This document shows positions 1 to 5,309 of a DNA stretch of 5,813 bases, piece after piece (position 1 is the first letter of the stretch; the number at the start of each line of letters is the position of its first letter). The notes under the pieces are model-generated. The model worked only from the letters and a program-made list of their open reading frames with translations, did not search any database and was not told the origin of the DNA. The stretch comes from Pseudomonadota bacterium (GTDB lineage Bacteria; Desulfobacterota; GWC2-55-46; JADFVP01): contig JADFVP010000108.1 of assembly GCA_015222595.1 (NCBI GenBank), positions 1-5,813 of the forward strand, written 5' to 3'. Both the position numbers and the translations under genes were made by a program.

Positions 1-887
1 TATGCGTAGGCGTGGAGACCCGGAAGAACGAAACTGACTCCCCAGTAGAGGAAGATAATGGCAAGGAAACCGAGTATGGCGATCCAGGCGGCACGTCTCC
101 CTCTCCAGCCTCTGGTAACGCGGGCATGGAGGTAAGAGGCGTAAATCAACCACGTAATAGCGCTCCACGTCTCTTTGGGGTCCCAGCTCCACGGCCTGCC
201 CCACGCCTCGTTGGCCCAGATAGCGCCTGTTACGATACCGATAGTGAGGAACGGAAAGCCCCATGCGATAGCTATGTAGCTCAGCTCGTCGAGCATCTTT
301 GATTCAGGAAACCTGTCGAGCAGCACGTTCTTAATGCCCTTTGTCTCGGCCTTGTTCTTTATCAGGTAGACGATAGCGAGGCCAAAGGAGATGGCAAAGG
401 CCGCGTAACCGATAAAGGTAGTAAAGACATGAAAGTCGAGCCAGCCGATGGCGTAGTTCTCAAGACCGAACTTGGAGAGAAAATCGACAAGGAAGCCCCA
501 CTTGTTCTGGAGCGCAGGGTTCAGCGGCTCTACGCTCTTGAACCTGTAAGGGAGCAGAGACGCTGAAAGCATGGCAAGAAACTCGAGGAGCATGATAACC
601 GCGCCGAGAGACTTGAACTTGTACCGGTACTCCATGAGCAGGTAACCGATGTTCGTTGCCCAGACAAAGAGCACCATCGACTCGAAGAGGTTTGAAAAGG
701 GCGCATGGCCCGACTCTCCGGCCCTCATAATGAGGATCATCGTGGTCGAGAAGAGCGTGACAAAGGCCATTGTAGTAGCTATCTGGCCGAGCCATTTCTT
801 CTTAAAGAACCAGTTGGCCACATAGACGCAAGCGGTTATAAAGTAGAATATAAATGAGAATGTAAAAAATACCAGTGACAGTATCAT
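1..887 (-). CDS. ccsB: CcsB (CcsA/ResC-type) System II cytochrome c synthase subunit, 3'-truncated by the window edge
   Basis: This is the heme-handling WWD-domain half of the System II cytochrome c synthase, a polytopic inner-membrane protein that works with ResB to export heme and attach it to CxxCH apocytochromes. The visible 295 codons are open to the left edge. The hallmark WWD segment is at about residues 224-241 (WGRPWSWDPKETW, with W233, W235, D236), followed by a WLIYASYLHAR stretch. Candidate heme ligands by family position are H153 (FHVFTTFIGYAAF), H254 (LHAR) and H292 (GLHAYA). H61 lies in a GHAPFSNLFESM motif. At least seven hydrophobic segments are visible. The GLHAYA motif normally lies near the C-terminus, so only a short tail should be missing. 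The ATG at 887-885 is 18 nt after the resB stop and has AGGGGG at 899-894, six bases upstream. Compared with the family from memory, the loop between PALQ (124-127) and H153 looks about 20 residues longer. Naming varies: CcsB, CcsA and ResC are used for this family. Confidence 0.95.
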   Translation of the reverse strand, partial: MILSLVFFTFSFIFYFITACVYVANWFFKKKWLGQIATTMAFVTLFSTTMILIMRAGESGHAPFSNLFESMVLFVWATNIGYLLMEYRYKFKSLGAVIMLLEFLAMLSASLLPYRFKSVEPLNPALQNKWGFLVDFLSKFGLENYAIGWLDFHVFTTFIGYAAFAISFGLAIVYLIKNKAETKGIKNVLLDRFPESKMLDELSYIAIAWGFPFLTIGIVTGAIWANEAWGRPWSWDPKETWSAITWLIYASYLHARVTRGWRGRRAAWIAILGFLAIIFLYWGVSFVLPGLHAYA

Positions 888-905
888 CAGCAACCCCCTA
901 TGAAG

Positions 906-2315
906 CTATGCTTTATTATCGCCTTCTAACTTCTTGGCCATTTTTTCTATTTCACGCTCGAACACAAAATTACTCTTATTGATCAACCCGCCCAAAGTGA
1001 CCTCTGTTCCTCCGTCAACTTTGCGGACATAGACCCAGAGCCTTCTGTAGTAGATAAAGAAGGTCAGGAAAAAACCACAAATCATGATAGTACAACCGAG
1101 CCAGACAATGTTTACGCCCGGATCCTTGTTGAGCGAAAGACCCGAGTAGAGCACGCCGGTGTAGCCGCCAAAGACTATGTCTTCATCAGCATCCGGTATG
1201 GCCGGAAAGATGCCCGGGTAGTTTATGAAGATCCACGGGCTCGATATCAGCTTCTCTCCCCTGTAGACCTCAACCTGTATTGCCGGGTTCTCAGGGTCCG
1301 GGGTCTTGGAGAAGACCTGGTTGCTCTTTTCGTCGTAAGCGAAGTCGGCTGCAAAGCCTATGAGCTTGACATTATACTCCGTGTTCGGAATAGGGGTCAA
1401 CTCCTGCCACTTTATATCGGTCTTGGAGAAGATGTTCTCGCTGTTCTTGCCTATCATGGCAATGGAAGCGGACTCTACCCTGTTCCACGCATTGCCCCAT
1501 GTGGACTGGTAGAAGCGAACTCCTTTCCAGTCGAGCGGCTCGTTGACCCATATCTGCTTGGTCATAACGTCCTTGCCGTCTTCGACCACGGTCAATATCG
1601 AGTTGTACTGCTGGATCTGTCCGGTCTCGTAGTAATCTATCCAGAACTTGTCGAGCCTCAGGTGGTAATCGACATCAGGTACCTGAATGGTGTCTCCTGT
1701 ATAGACCACCTTAAAGTCTTTGTAGCCGTAGAAGCCGCCTATGATGGCACCAAAGAGAATGAGCAGCAGGCTTACGTGCGTAATATCAGAACCGAAACGG
1801 CCTATGACGCCGCGCCAGCCGTAGACAAAGGCCTCGGACTCATTGGACCCGAAGTTGTAGAGCTTGTACTTGTTCTTCTTCAAGAGCTTGCCGACAGTGG
1901 TCACGGTTTCGTCAAAACCGGCCTTTACCGTAACGGAGCGGCGGTTACCGAACCGCCCGACCGTCTTGGAGTCGAACTTGGTAGGCTTATGATTGATAAG
2001 AGCCTTCCACTTTACCGGGAAGCGCTCGAAGGTACAGACTATGATATTTAGAGCAAGGGTGAGTATAAGGCCGTTGTACCACCATGTGTAGTACATGTTG
2101 TTCAACTTGCCGTAGACGATAAACTTGGTCCACGCCTCGCCGTACGCCATTAGATACGTCTCGAGCGGCTGGTTCTGCTCCACTACCGTTCCGATAATGG
2201 AGACAAATGCAACGGCTATAAGAACGAATATCGTCAGTTTTAAAGAAGCGAAGAACTTCCAAATGCCAGAGGGAATTCTTACGTAAATGGGCCTGTTGGT
2301 TTTCTCTTTAGCCAA
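906..2315 (-). CDS. resB: ResB/Ccs1 System II cytochrome c biogenesis protein
   Basis: ResB is the partner of CcsB in the heme export and attachment complex, with a large periplasmic domain thought to hold apocytochrome. The 469 residues show the standard layout: cytoplasmic N-terminus, TM1 at about 24-43, TM2 at about 77-95 ending in CTFERFP, TM3 at about 177-196, a periplasmic domain of about 200 residues, and TM4 at about 402-422. Family hallmarks are FWIDYYETG (about 224-232), VNEPLDWKGVRFYQSTWG (about 257-274) and the DPGVNIVWLG entry to the last helix. H180 is the only histidine inside a predicted membrane segment, so it is the natural candidate for a transmembrane heme ligand on this side (inference). 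The start is TTG at 2315-2313; the next internal Met lies after TM1, so a later start would remove that helix. AAAGG (2329-2325) sits nine bases upstream. The gene lies 30 nt after the TPR stop and 18 nt before ccsB, so co-transcription is very likely. The rare start codon may hold expression down. Confidence 0.95.
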   Translation of the reverse strand: MAKEKTNRPIYVRIPSGIWKFFASLKLTIFVLIAVAFVSIIGTVVEQNQPLETYLMAYGEAWTKFIVYGKLNNMYYTWWYNGLILTLALNIIVCTFERFPVKWKALINHKPTKFDSKTVGRFGNRRSVTVKAGFDETVTTVGKLLKKNKYKLYNFGSNESEAFVYGWRGVIGRFGSDITHVSLLLILFGAIIGGFYGYKDFKVVYTGDTIQVPDVDYHLRLDKFWIDYYETGQIQQYNSILTVVEDGKDVMTKQIWVNEPLDWKGVRFYQSTWGNAWNRVESASIAMIGKNSENIFSKTDIKWQELTPIPNTEYNVKLIGFAADFAYDEKSNQVFSKTPDPENPAIQVEVYRGEKLISSPWIFINYPGIFPAIPDADEDIVFGGYTGVLYSGLSLNKDPGVNIVWLGCTIMICGFFLTFFIYYRRLWVYVRKVDGGTEVTLGGLINKSNFVFEREIEKMAKKLEGDNKA

Positions 2316-2345
2316 CTCTCTAAACCTTTCTATGCTGAGCAGCCA

Positions 2346-2921
2346 TTACTGTCCGGCCTGCTTTGATATCTGAACAAGGTACTCGCCTGCGGCCTTGCCG
2401 ACACGACTTTCCGGGTTTATCGCCTTGGCCTTCTCCCACGCGGCCTTGGCCCCGTCTCGGTCCGCCATGCCGTAGGCTAGAATAAAGCCTTTGGTCAACC
2501 ATATCTGCTGATGGTACGGATTGTGCTCTATTCCAAGCTCAATATACTTAAGAGCCTCGAGAGGGTTGCCCATATAGTGCAATGCAAGCCCAATTGCGTT
2601 GTAGCCCCACGGTCTGTTCGGGTCGAGTTCTATAGCGATAATGTAGTACCTTATCGCCTCTTCAAACTGCTTGGCCTCAAAGTATGCATCGGCGAGACTT
2701 ATCGTGGTCTCGACATCTTCCGGGCTCTTCTTTACCTTGGCCAGAAGCTCCTTGATTATGGCCCCGCCGCTGCTCGCCTGCTGTACGTTATCTCCTGCTG
2801 ACTGGTAGACCTTTCCTGAGCCGTTAGACCCGGACATAGACCCTACCATATAGCCTCCGATACCGAAGACGACAGCAACGATCACCGCAACAATAATAGT
2901 ACTTGAACTCTTGGATGCCAT
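2346..2921 (-). CDS. Membrane-anchored tetratricopeptide (TPR) protein of the cytochrome c maturation operon
   Basis: This 191-residue protein has one N-terminal hydrophobic segment (about 8-29) that should act as a membrane anchor or uncleaved signal. A Gly/Ser-rich linker (about 27-53) follows, and then a helical repeat domain facing the periplasm. Three consecutive units of about 34 residues can be seen: about 67-101 (ending IAIELDP), 102-135 (ending GIEHNP) and 136-170 (ending KAKAINP), each with the A/G, Y/F and terminal P spacing of TPR repeats. TPR domains bind peptides. In System I maturation the TPR part of CcmI/NrfG holds apocytochrome C-termini, so a similar apocytochrome chaperone role here is a reasonable inference, not a demonstrated one. 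Its ATG overlaps the stop of the preceding lipoprotein gene by one base (TAATG), with GAGG at 2930-2927 inside the upstream coding end, so translation is probably coupled. It precedes resB by 30 nt. No specific family name is recognised. Confidence 0.85.
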   Translation of the reverse strand: MASKSSSTIIVAVIVAVVFGIGGYMVGSMSGSNGSGKVYQSAGDNVQQASSGGAIIKELLAKVKKSPEDVETTISLADAYFEAKQFEEAIRYYIIAIELDPNRPWGYNAIGLALHYMGNPLEALKYIELGIEHNPYHQQIWLTKGFILAYGMADRDGAKAAWEKAKAINPESRVGKAAGEYLVQISKQAGQ

Positions 2922-3412
2922 TATTTCCTCATCTGTTTCATACGGTCGTCCCGTATCTTGGAAAACGTTTCGTCAACCACCTTCCTGATGGTTTCTATAT
3001 CAGCGCCGTCGGCGTGCATCTGCGCCGCCGTAAGGGCTTCATTTATACATATATCGCAGTACGCGCCGTGCTCGTTCACATAACAGGTCAGCAGGCTCTT
3101 GTGCCCCATATGCTTCTTGCAATCGCAGTAGCAGTATAGGCTGTCGAGTACTTCGGGTATCTCCTGCGCTATCTTGTACGCCTTGGCAGTCTCTCCCGTA
3201 AAGTAGTACGGCGGCAGGGTCTCTCTGGTCTCCCCGCCCCTCAGATCCTTTACAGTTGCAGCTACTGCCTTTGCTGCTACAGGCTCAGAGGTTGCAGCCT
3301 CTTTCTTTTCACCTGTGCAAGAGAACGAAACGAAGAGAATAAGCAGCAAAAATAGAGTTTTACAGATGCTGTTCACTGCTCTCCCCTGAAGTATATTTCG
3401 GCGCATATCCAT
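2921..3412 (-). CDS. Cys/His-rich lipoprotein resembling the PCYCGC-motif family
   Basis: This 163-residue exported protein has a hydrophobic signal segment (about 18-31) ending in SFSC at residue 32. That is a slightly atypical lipobox, so lipid anchoring is likely but not certain. A low-complexity Ala/Glu/Lys linker leads to a compact domain with six cysteines: C94, C96 and C98 in a CYCDC motif, then C110, C119 and C122 (CDIC, a CxxC), with H101, H104 and H115 interleaved. The pattern LYCYC-C, GHKSLL-C, then C-x-x-C followed by NEALTA matches my memory of the uncharacterised PCYCGC-motif family (DUF, Pfam PF13798), with Asp replacing Gly in the motif. Function is unknown; the ligands suggest metal, heme or thiol chemistry. 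It is the first gene of the ccs operon. The start is ambiguous: ATG at 3412 has AAGGTG nine bases upstream, while GTG at 3376 follows AGGGGAG (3387-3381) by four bases and would give a cleaner 20-residue lipoprotein signal. Confidence 0.85.
   Translation of the reverse strand: MDMRRNILQGRAVNSICKTLFLLLILFVSFSCTGEKKEAATSEPVAAKAVAATVKDLRGGETRETLPPYYFTGETAKAYKIAQEIPEVLDSLYCYCDCKKHMGHKSLLTCYVNEHGAYCDICINEALTAAQMHADGADIETIRKVVDETFSKIRDDRMKQMRK
3374..3387 (-). promoter_or_regulatory. Ribosome binding site plus alternative GTG start for the Cys-rich lipoprotein
   Basis: AGGGGAG at 3387-3381 precedes an in-frame GTG at 3376-3374 by four bases. Starting here gives MNSICKTLFLLLILFVSFSC, in which the cysteine falls at residue 20 as in typical lipoprotein signals. 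The upstream ATG adds twelve residues containing three arginines. Both starts are plausible; the sequence alone does not decide. Confidence 0.45.
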
Positions 3413-3550
3413 AATGCTTTACACCTTTTTTCAGCTAATAAAAGAGTCTCTTCGGGGGCTCCCAACTGACTGTTTTACTTGCTCTTATTTTGTCGGCTGC
3501 CAATGCCGGAAGCACTCTACCGTAAACGTATCCATTTACACAATACCGTA

Positions 3551-3566
3551 ATCCGGAACTCCGGAT
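3551..3566. promoter_or_regulatory. Perfect inverted repeat ATCCGGA-N2-TCCGGAT, candidate operator
   Basis: Two perfect 7-bp arms separated by AC form a near-continuous 16-bp dyad. It lies about ten bases downstream of the extended -10 at 3576-3581 read on the minus strand, so it would cover roughly +3 to +18 of the ccs operon transcript. That is a classic repressor-operator position. The cognate regulator is not in the window, and an RNA hairpin is the alternative reading. Confidence 0.5.
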
Positions 3567-3575
3567 ATACAAGGC

Positions 3576-3584
3576 ATTGTAACA
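3576..3584 (-). promoter_or_regulatory. Candidate extended -10 promoter for the ccs operon
   Basis: On the minus strand the sequence reads TGTTACAAT: a TG-N extension followed by TACAAT, one mismatch from the TATAAT consensus. No good -35 is present at 16-18 bp, which is tolerated for extended -10 promoters. Transcription would begin near 3569 and run into the lipoprotein gene. It lies just downstream of the rnfB terminator, consistent with an independent operon. Confidence 0.45.
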
Positions 3585-3650
3585 GGTGCGAATTAAAAGC
3601 TTATTAACGAAAAATTAGAGAATTTATATCTAACCCGGCCCCGGTTAACA

Positions 3651-3705
3651 GAAGAAAAAACCGAGCAGGGTGATGGTTGGCTCATATGCTAGCTACACCG
3701 CTCGG
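3651..3705 (-). terminator. Intrinsic terminator of the rnf operon, overlapping the rnfB stop
   Basis: Read on the minus strand, CCGAGC (3705-3700) plus GGTG (3699-3696) pair with CACC (3672-3669) and GCTCGG (3666-3661), with a two-base bulge at 3668-3667, followed directly by TTTTTT (3660-3655) and CTTC. The loop is long (about 23 nt) and contains the TAG stop. The 5' arm is made by the last RnfB codons (CGA GCG GTG). The U-run right after a GC stem supports Rho-independent termination. Confidence 0.75.
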
Positions 3706-4547
3706 CCTCTGTGCGCGGACTCGAACCTCTCCTTCGTTACATCCTTCTCTACATCAAAGAGTATGCATTTCGTCGGGCATCTCTTTATCGCATCCGCTCC
3801 GAGCGCGTCTATATCGAAATTTATCTCTGCCAGGTTGTTTACCATGGTAATGCCACCCTCTACCTCGCAGTCTTTTACGCAGAGCGTACACGCTATGCAG
3901 GCAACCTTGCAGACCTTCTTCGCCTTCGGGCCCTTGTCCTTGTTCTTGCAGTAGACGAAGAGCTTCTTGTCTTCGGGGTGGAGCTCTATAAGGTCTCTGG
4001 GGCAGGCCTCTGCGCACGCTCCGCACCCGACGCACTTGTCGTAGAAGACGACAGGCAGACCGTTATCGTCCATGGCCATGGCGCCAAAGTCGCAAGAACT
4101 TACGCACTCTCCGAGCCCGAGACAGCCGTAGACGCAGCCCTTGCCGCCGCCACCTGTGTCGGCTCCGGTGCAGCTCATCTCGCCCCTGTAGGTTGCGTTC
4201 TGCACAGCCTCGGCGTTGCCGCCCTTGCAGAGCACAACGGCAAGTATCCGGGTCTTCGTTCCGGCCTCAACGCCTAGAAAGGCCGCAACATCGGTAACGC
4301 AGTCGTCATCGCAGGCCACGCAGTCGCTAGGGGTCGCCTTACCCTTTATCAGGGCCTCGGCAAATGCGTTGCAGCCCGGTACGCCGCAACCGCCGCAGTT
4401 TGTGCCGGGAAGCAGATCCGTAACGGCGTCTATCCTCGGATCGGTCACTACCTTGAGTTTCGAGTCTGCGAAGATAAGAAATATCGCAAGGGCCGCGGCT
4501 ATGCCACCCATCGAAACAGCCGAGACTATTACAGTTTCTAGTACCAT
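3693..4547 (-). CDS. rnfB: RnfB, iron-sulfur subunit of the Rnf ferredoxin:NAD+ oxidoreductase
   Basis: RnfB is the membrane-anchored multi-FeS protein of the ion-translocating Rnf complex and is the likely entry point for electrons from reduced ferredoxin. The 284 residues begin with one membrane helix (about 5-27). An RnfB-type 4Fe-4S domain follows, with C51, C54, C59 and C76 in NCGGCGVPGCNAFAEA. A middle CKGG region comes next, then a bicluster ferredoxin part: C138, C142, C148, C152 (GCVYGCLGLGECVSSC) and C172, C175, C178, C182 (CVGCGACAEACP). A further cluster is C217, C220, C223, C227. At the end only RCPTKC (C257, C261) remains where I would expect a full CxxCxxCxxxCP. This long form resembles clostridial and Bacteroidetes RnfB. 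It is the last gene of the operon, 136 nt after rnfA, with its own promoter candidate. The ATG start fits the family N-terminus (helix, then DPRIDAVTDLLPG), but no clear Shine-Dalgarno precedes it. Confidence 0.96.
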   Translation of the reverse strand: MVLETVIVSAVSMGGIAAALAIFLIFADSKLKVVTDPRIDAVTDLLPGTNCGGCGVPGCNAFAEALIKGKATPSDCVACDDDCVTDVAAFLGVEAGTKTRILAVVLCKGGNAEAVQNATYRGEMSCTGADTGGGGKGCVYGCLGLGECVSSCDFGAMAMDDNGLPVVFYDKCVGCGACAEACPRDLIELHPEDKKLFVYCKNKDKGPKAKKVCKVACIACTLCVKDCEVEGGITMVNNLAEINFDIDALGADAIKRCPTKCILFDVEKDVTKERFESAHRGRAV

Positions 4548-4556
4548 GAGAAAAGA

Positions 4557-4600
4557 CCCGTTACCGTTACTGTTTTATACCTGTGCGGCATGCCCGTTAC
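4557..4600 (-). repeat. Three GTAACGG repeats in the rnfB leader
   Basis: On the minus strand GTAACGG occurs at 4600-4594, 4570-4564 and 4564-4558; the last two share one base, so they form a tandem GTAACG-GTAACGG. They occupy the leader right up to the place where a Shine-Dalgarno would be expected (ATG at 4547). They could be protein-binding sites or simple sequence drift; three copies in 43 bases is unusual enough to record. Confidence 0.45.
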
Positions 4601-4612
4601 GCTGCACGCCGC
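4585..4612 (-). other. Leader hairpin upstream of rnfB
   Basis: Read on the minus strand, GCGGCGTGC (4612-4604) pairs with GCATGCCGC (4593-4585) over nine base pairs with one G-U wobble, closing a ten-base loop. No U-run follows, so it is not an intrinsic terminator. It lies in the short transcript expected from the promoter at 4623-4631 and also within the read-through transcript from rnfA. It may act as an mRNA stabiliser or processing barrier, or tune RnfB translation. Confidence 0.5.
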
Positions 4613-4622
4613 TGAAGCGAGT

Positions 4623-4631
4623 ATTATACCA
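4623..4631 (-). promoter_or_regulatory. Consensus extended -10 promoter directing rnfB
   Basis: The minus strand reads TGGTATAAT: a TG-N extension followed by a perfect TATAAT. A TTTACA element lies upstream at only 14 bp spacing, and no TTGACA is present at 16-18 bp, so activity would rest on the extended -10. Transcription would start near 4616, giving a leader of about 69 nt to the rnfB ATG. The element is in the 136-nt gap between rnfA and rnfB, unusually wide for an rnf operon, and suggests separate or boosted expression of RnfB. Confidence 0.55.
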
Positions 4632-4683
4632 CTAAAGCGTCTTGTAAAGATACTGTGCCGACAGAGCGCCCGGAGCGTCTAAA

Positions 4684-5265
4684 TTAACCCCTTATGAGAC
4701 CGGCAAAACCCATGAACGCAAGCGCCATGAGGCCCGCTACCAAAAAGGTGATAGAGGCTCCTTGAAAGACCTTCGGCACATCTGCGAACTCAAGCTCTTC
4801 TCTTATTCCTGACATCATCACAAGGGCGAGCGTAAAGCCGACGCCTGTTGCAAAGCCAAAGACAATGGACTCAAGAAAACCGTAGTCGCGCAGAACCATA
4901 AAGAGCGCGAGGCCGAGTATCGCGCAGTTGGTAGTAATAAGAGGAAGGAATATCCCAAGCGCCTTGTAGAGACTAGGGCTCGACTTCTTCACATACATCT
5001 CAACGAACTGCACGAGCGAGGCTATAACTATGATGAACGAGACGTACTCCAGGTACGGCACATTGAACTTAACGAGTATATAGTGGTAGATCGGCCACGT
5101 AACAGCAGCCGTAAGAGTCATGACGAAGGTGGTCGCAAAGCCCATGTTCAGAGCATTCTCCGTCTTGTTGGAGACGCCTATGAACGGACAGATACCCAGG
5201 AAATAGGTAAGCACGAAGTTGTTTATCAACGACGCGGATATGAAGATCATCACCAGCTCGGTCAT
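4684..5265 (-). CDS. rnfA: RnfA, membrane subunit of the Rnf complex
   Basis: RnfA is a small polytopic subunit that pairs with RnfE (as NqrE pairs with NqrD) in the inner membrane, where the pair carries electrons through an intramembrane iron-sulfur centre and takes part in ion translocation. The 193 residues match the family length. Six hydrophobic helices are visible at about 4-24, 39-60, 71-90, 101-124, 130-150 and 171-190. Key positions are C26 in FLGICPFIGVS and C114 in TTNCAILG, the two cysteines expected to ligate the centre with their RnfE counterparts. Other family signatures are NNFVLTYFLG near the start and GIREELEFADVPKVFQG at about 153-169. The ATG at 5265 has AGGAG (5279-5275) nine bases upstream. 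It follows rnfE by 44 nt and precedes rnfB. Nothing looks damaged. NqrE is the only realistic alternative, excluded by the adjacent RnfB. Confidence 0.97.
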   Translation of the reverse strand: MTELVMIFISASLINNFVLTYFLGICPFIGVSNKTENALNMGFATTFVMTLTAAVTWPIYHYILVKFNVPYLEYVSFIIVIASLVQFVEMYVKKSSPSLYKALGIFLPLITTNCAILGLALFMVLRDYGFLESIVFGFATGVGFTLALVMMSGIREELEFADVPKVFQGASITFLVAGLMALAFMGFAGLIRG

Positions 5266-5309
5266 CTAACTAGACTCCTAAAAAAGTACGTCTGAGACAA
5301 TAGAATTTA

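Larger units (their letters stand above)
3413..3650. other. Intergenic control region between rnfB and the ccs operon
   Basis: No coding sequence with family features was seen on either strand in this AT-richer stretch. It carries an extended -10 element, a perfect 16-bp inverted repeat, two 8-bp direct repeats (TACCGTAA on the plus strand at 3518-3525 and 3544-3551), a weaker inverted pair (TAACC at 3631-3635 and GGTTA at 3643-3647) and a small AAGAG-T-CTCTT palindrome (3442-3452). If transcription starts near 3569, the leader of the ccs operon is about 157 nt, long enough to hold a structured or protein-bound control element. Confidence 0.6.

Noticed and set aside
12..302. 96-codon plus-strand frame at the left edge
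   Set aside because: It lies opposite the conserved WWD-domain part of ccsB and shows only low-complexity Pro/Gly/Arg-rich sequence.
460..795. 111-codon minus-strand frame inside ccsB
   Set aside because: It is in another frame of the same strand as ccsB. Its Arg/His-rich, non-membrane composition is typical of an out-of-frame reading.
1662..2051. 129-codon plus-strand open frame opposite resB
   Set aside because: It is antisense to resB, with no family signature or convincing ribosome binding site; treated as a shadow frame.
3624..3647. Second promoter (TATAAA on the minus strand) with the TAACC/GGTTA inverted pair
   Set aside because: No acceptable -35 at 16-18 bp and no TG extension. 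The inverted pair has only 5-bp arms. Too weak to list as a separate promoter.
3711..4277. 188-codon plus-strand open frame opposite rnfB
   Set aside because: It is antisense to a well-supported RnfB, and its translation has no recognisable domain. Long antisense frames are expected from the codon composition.
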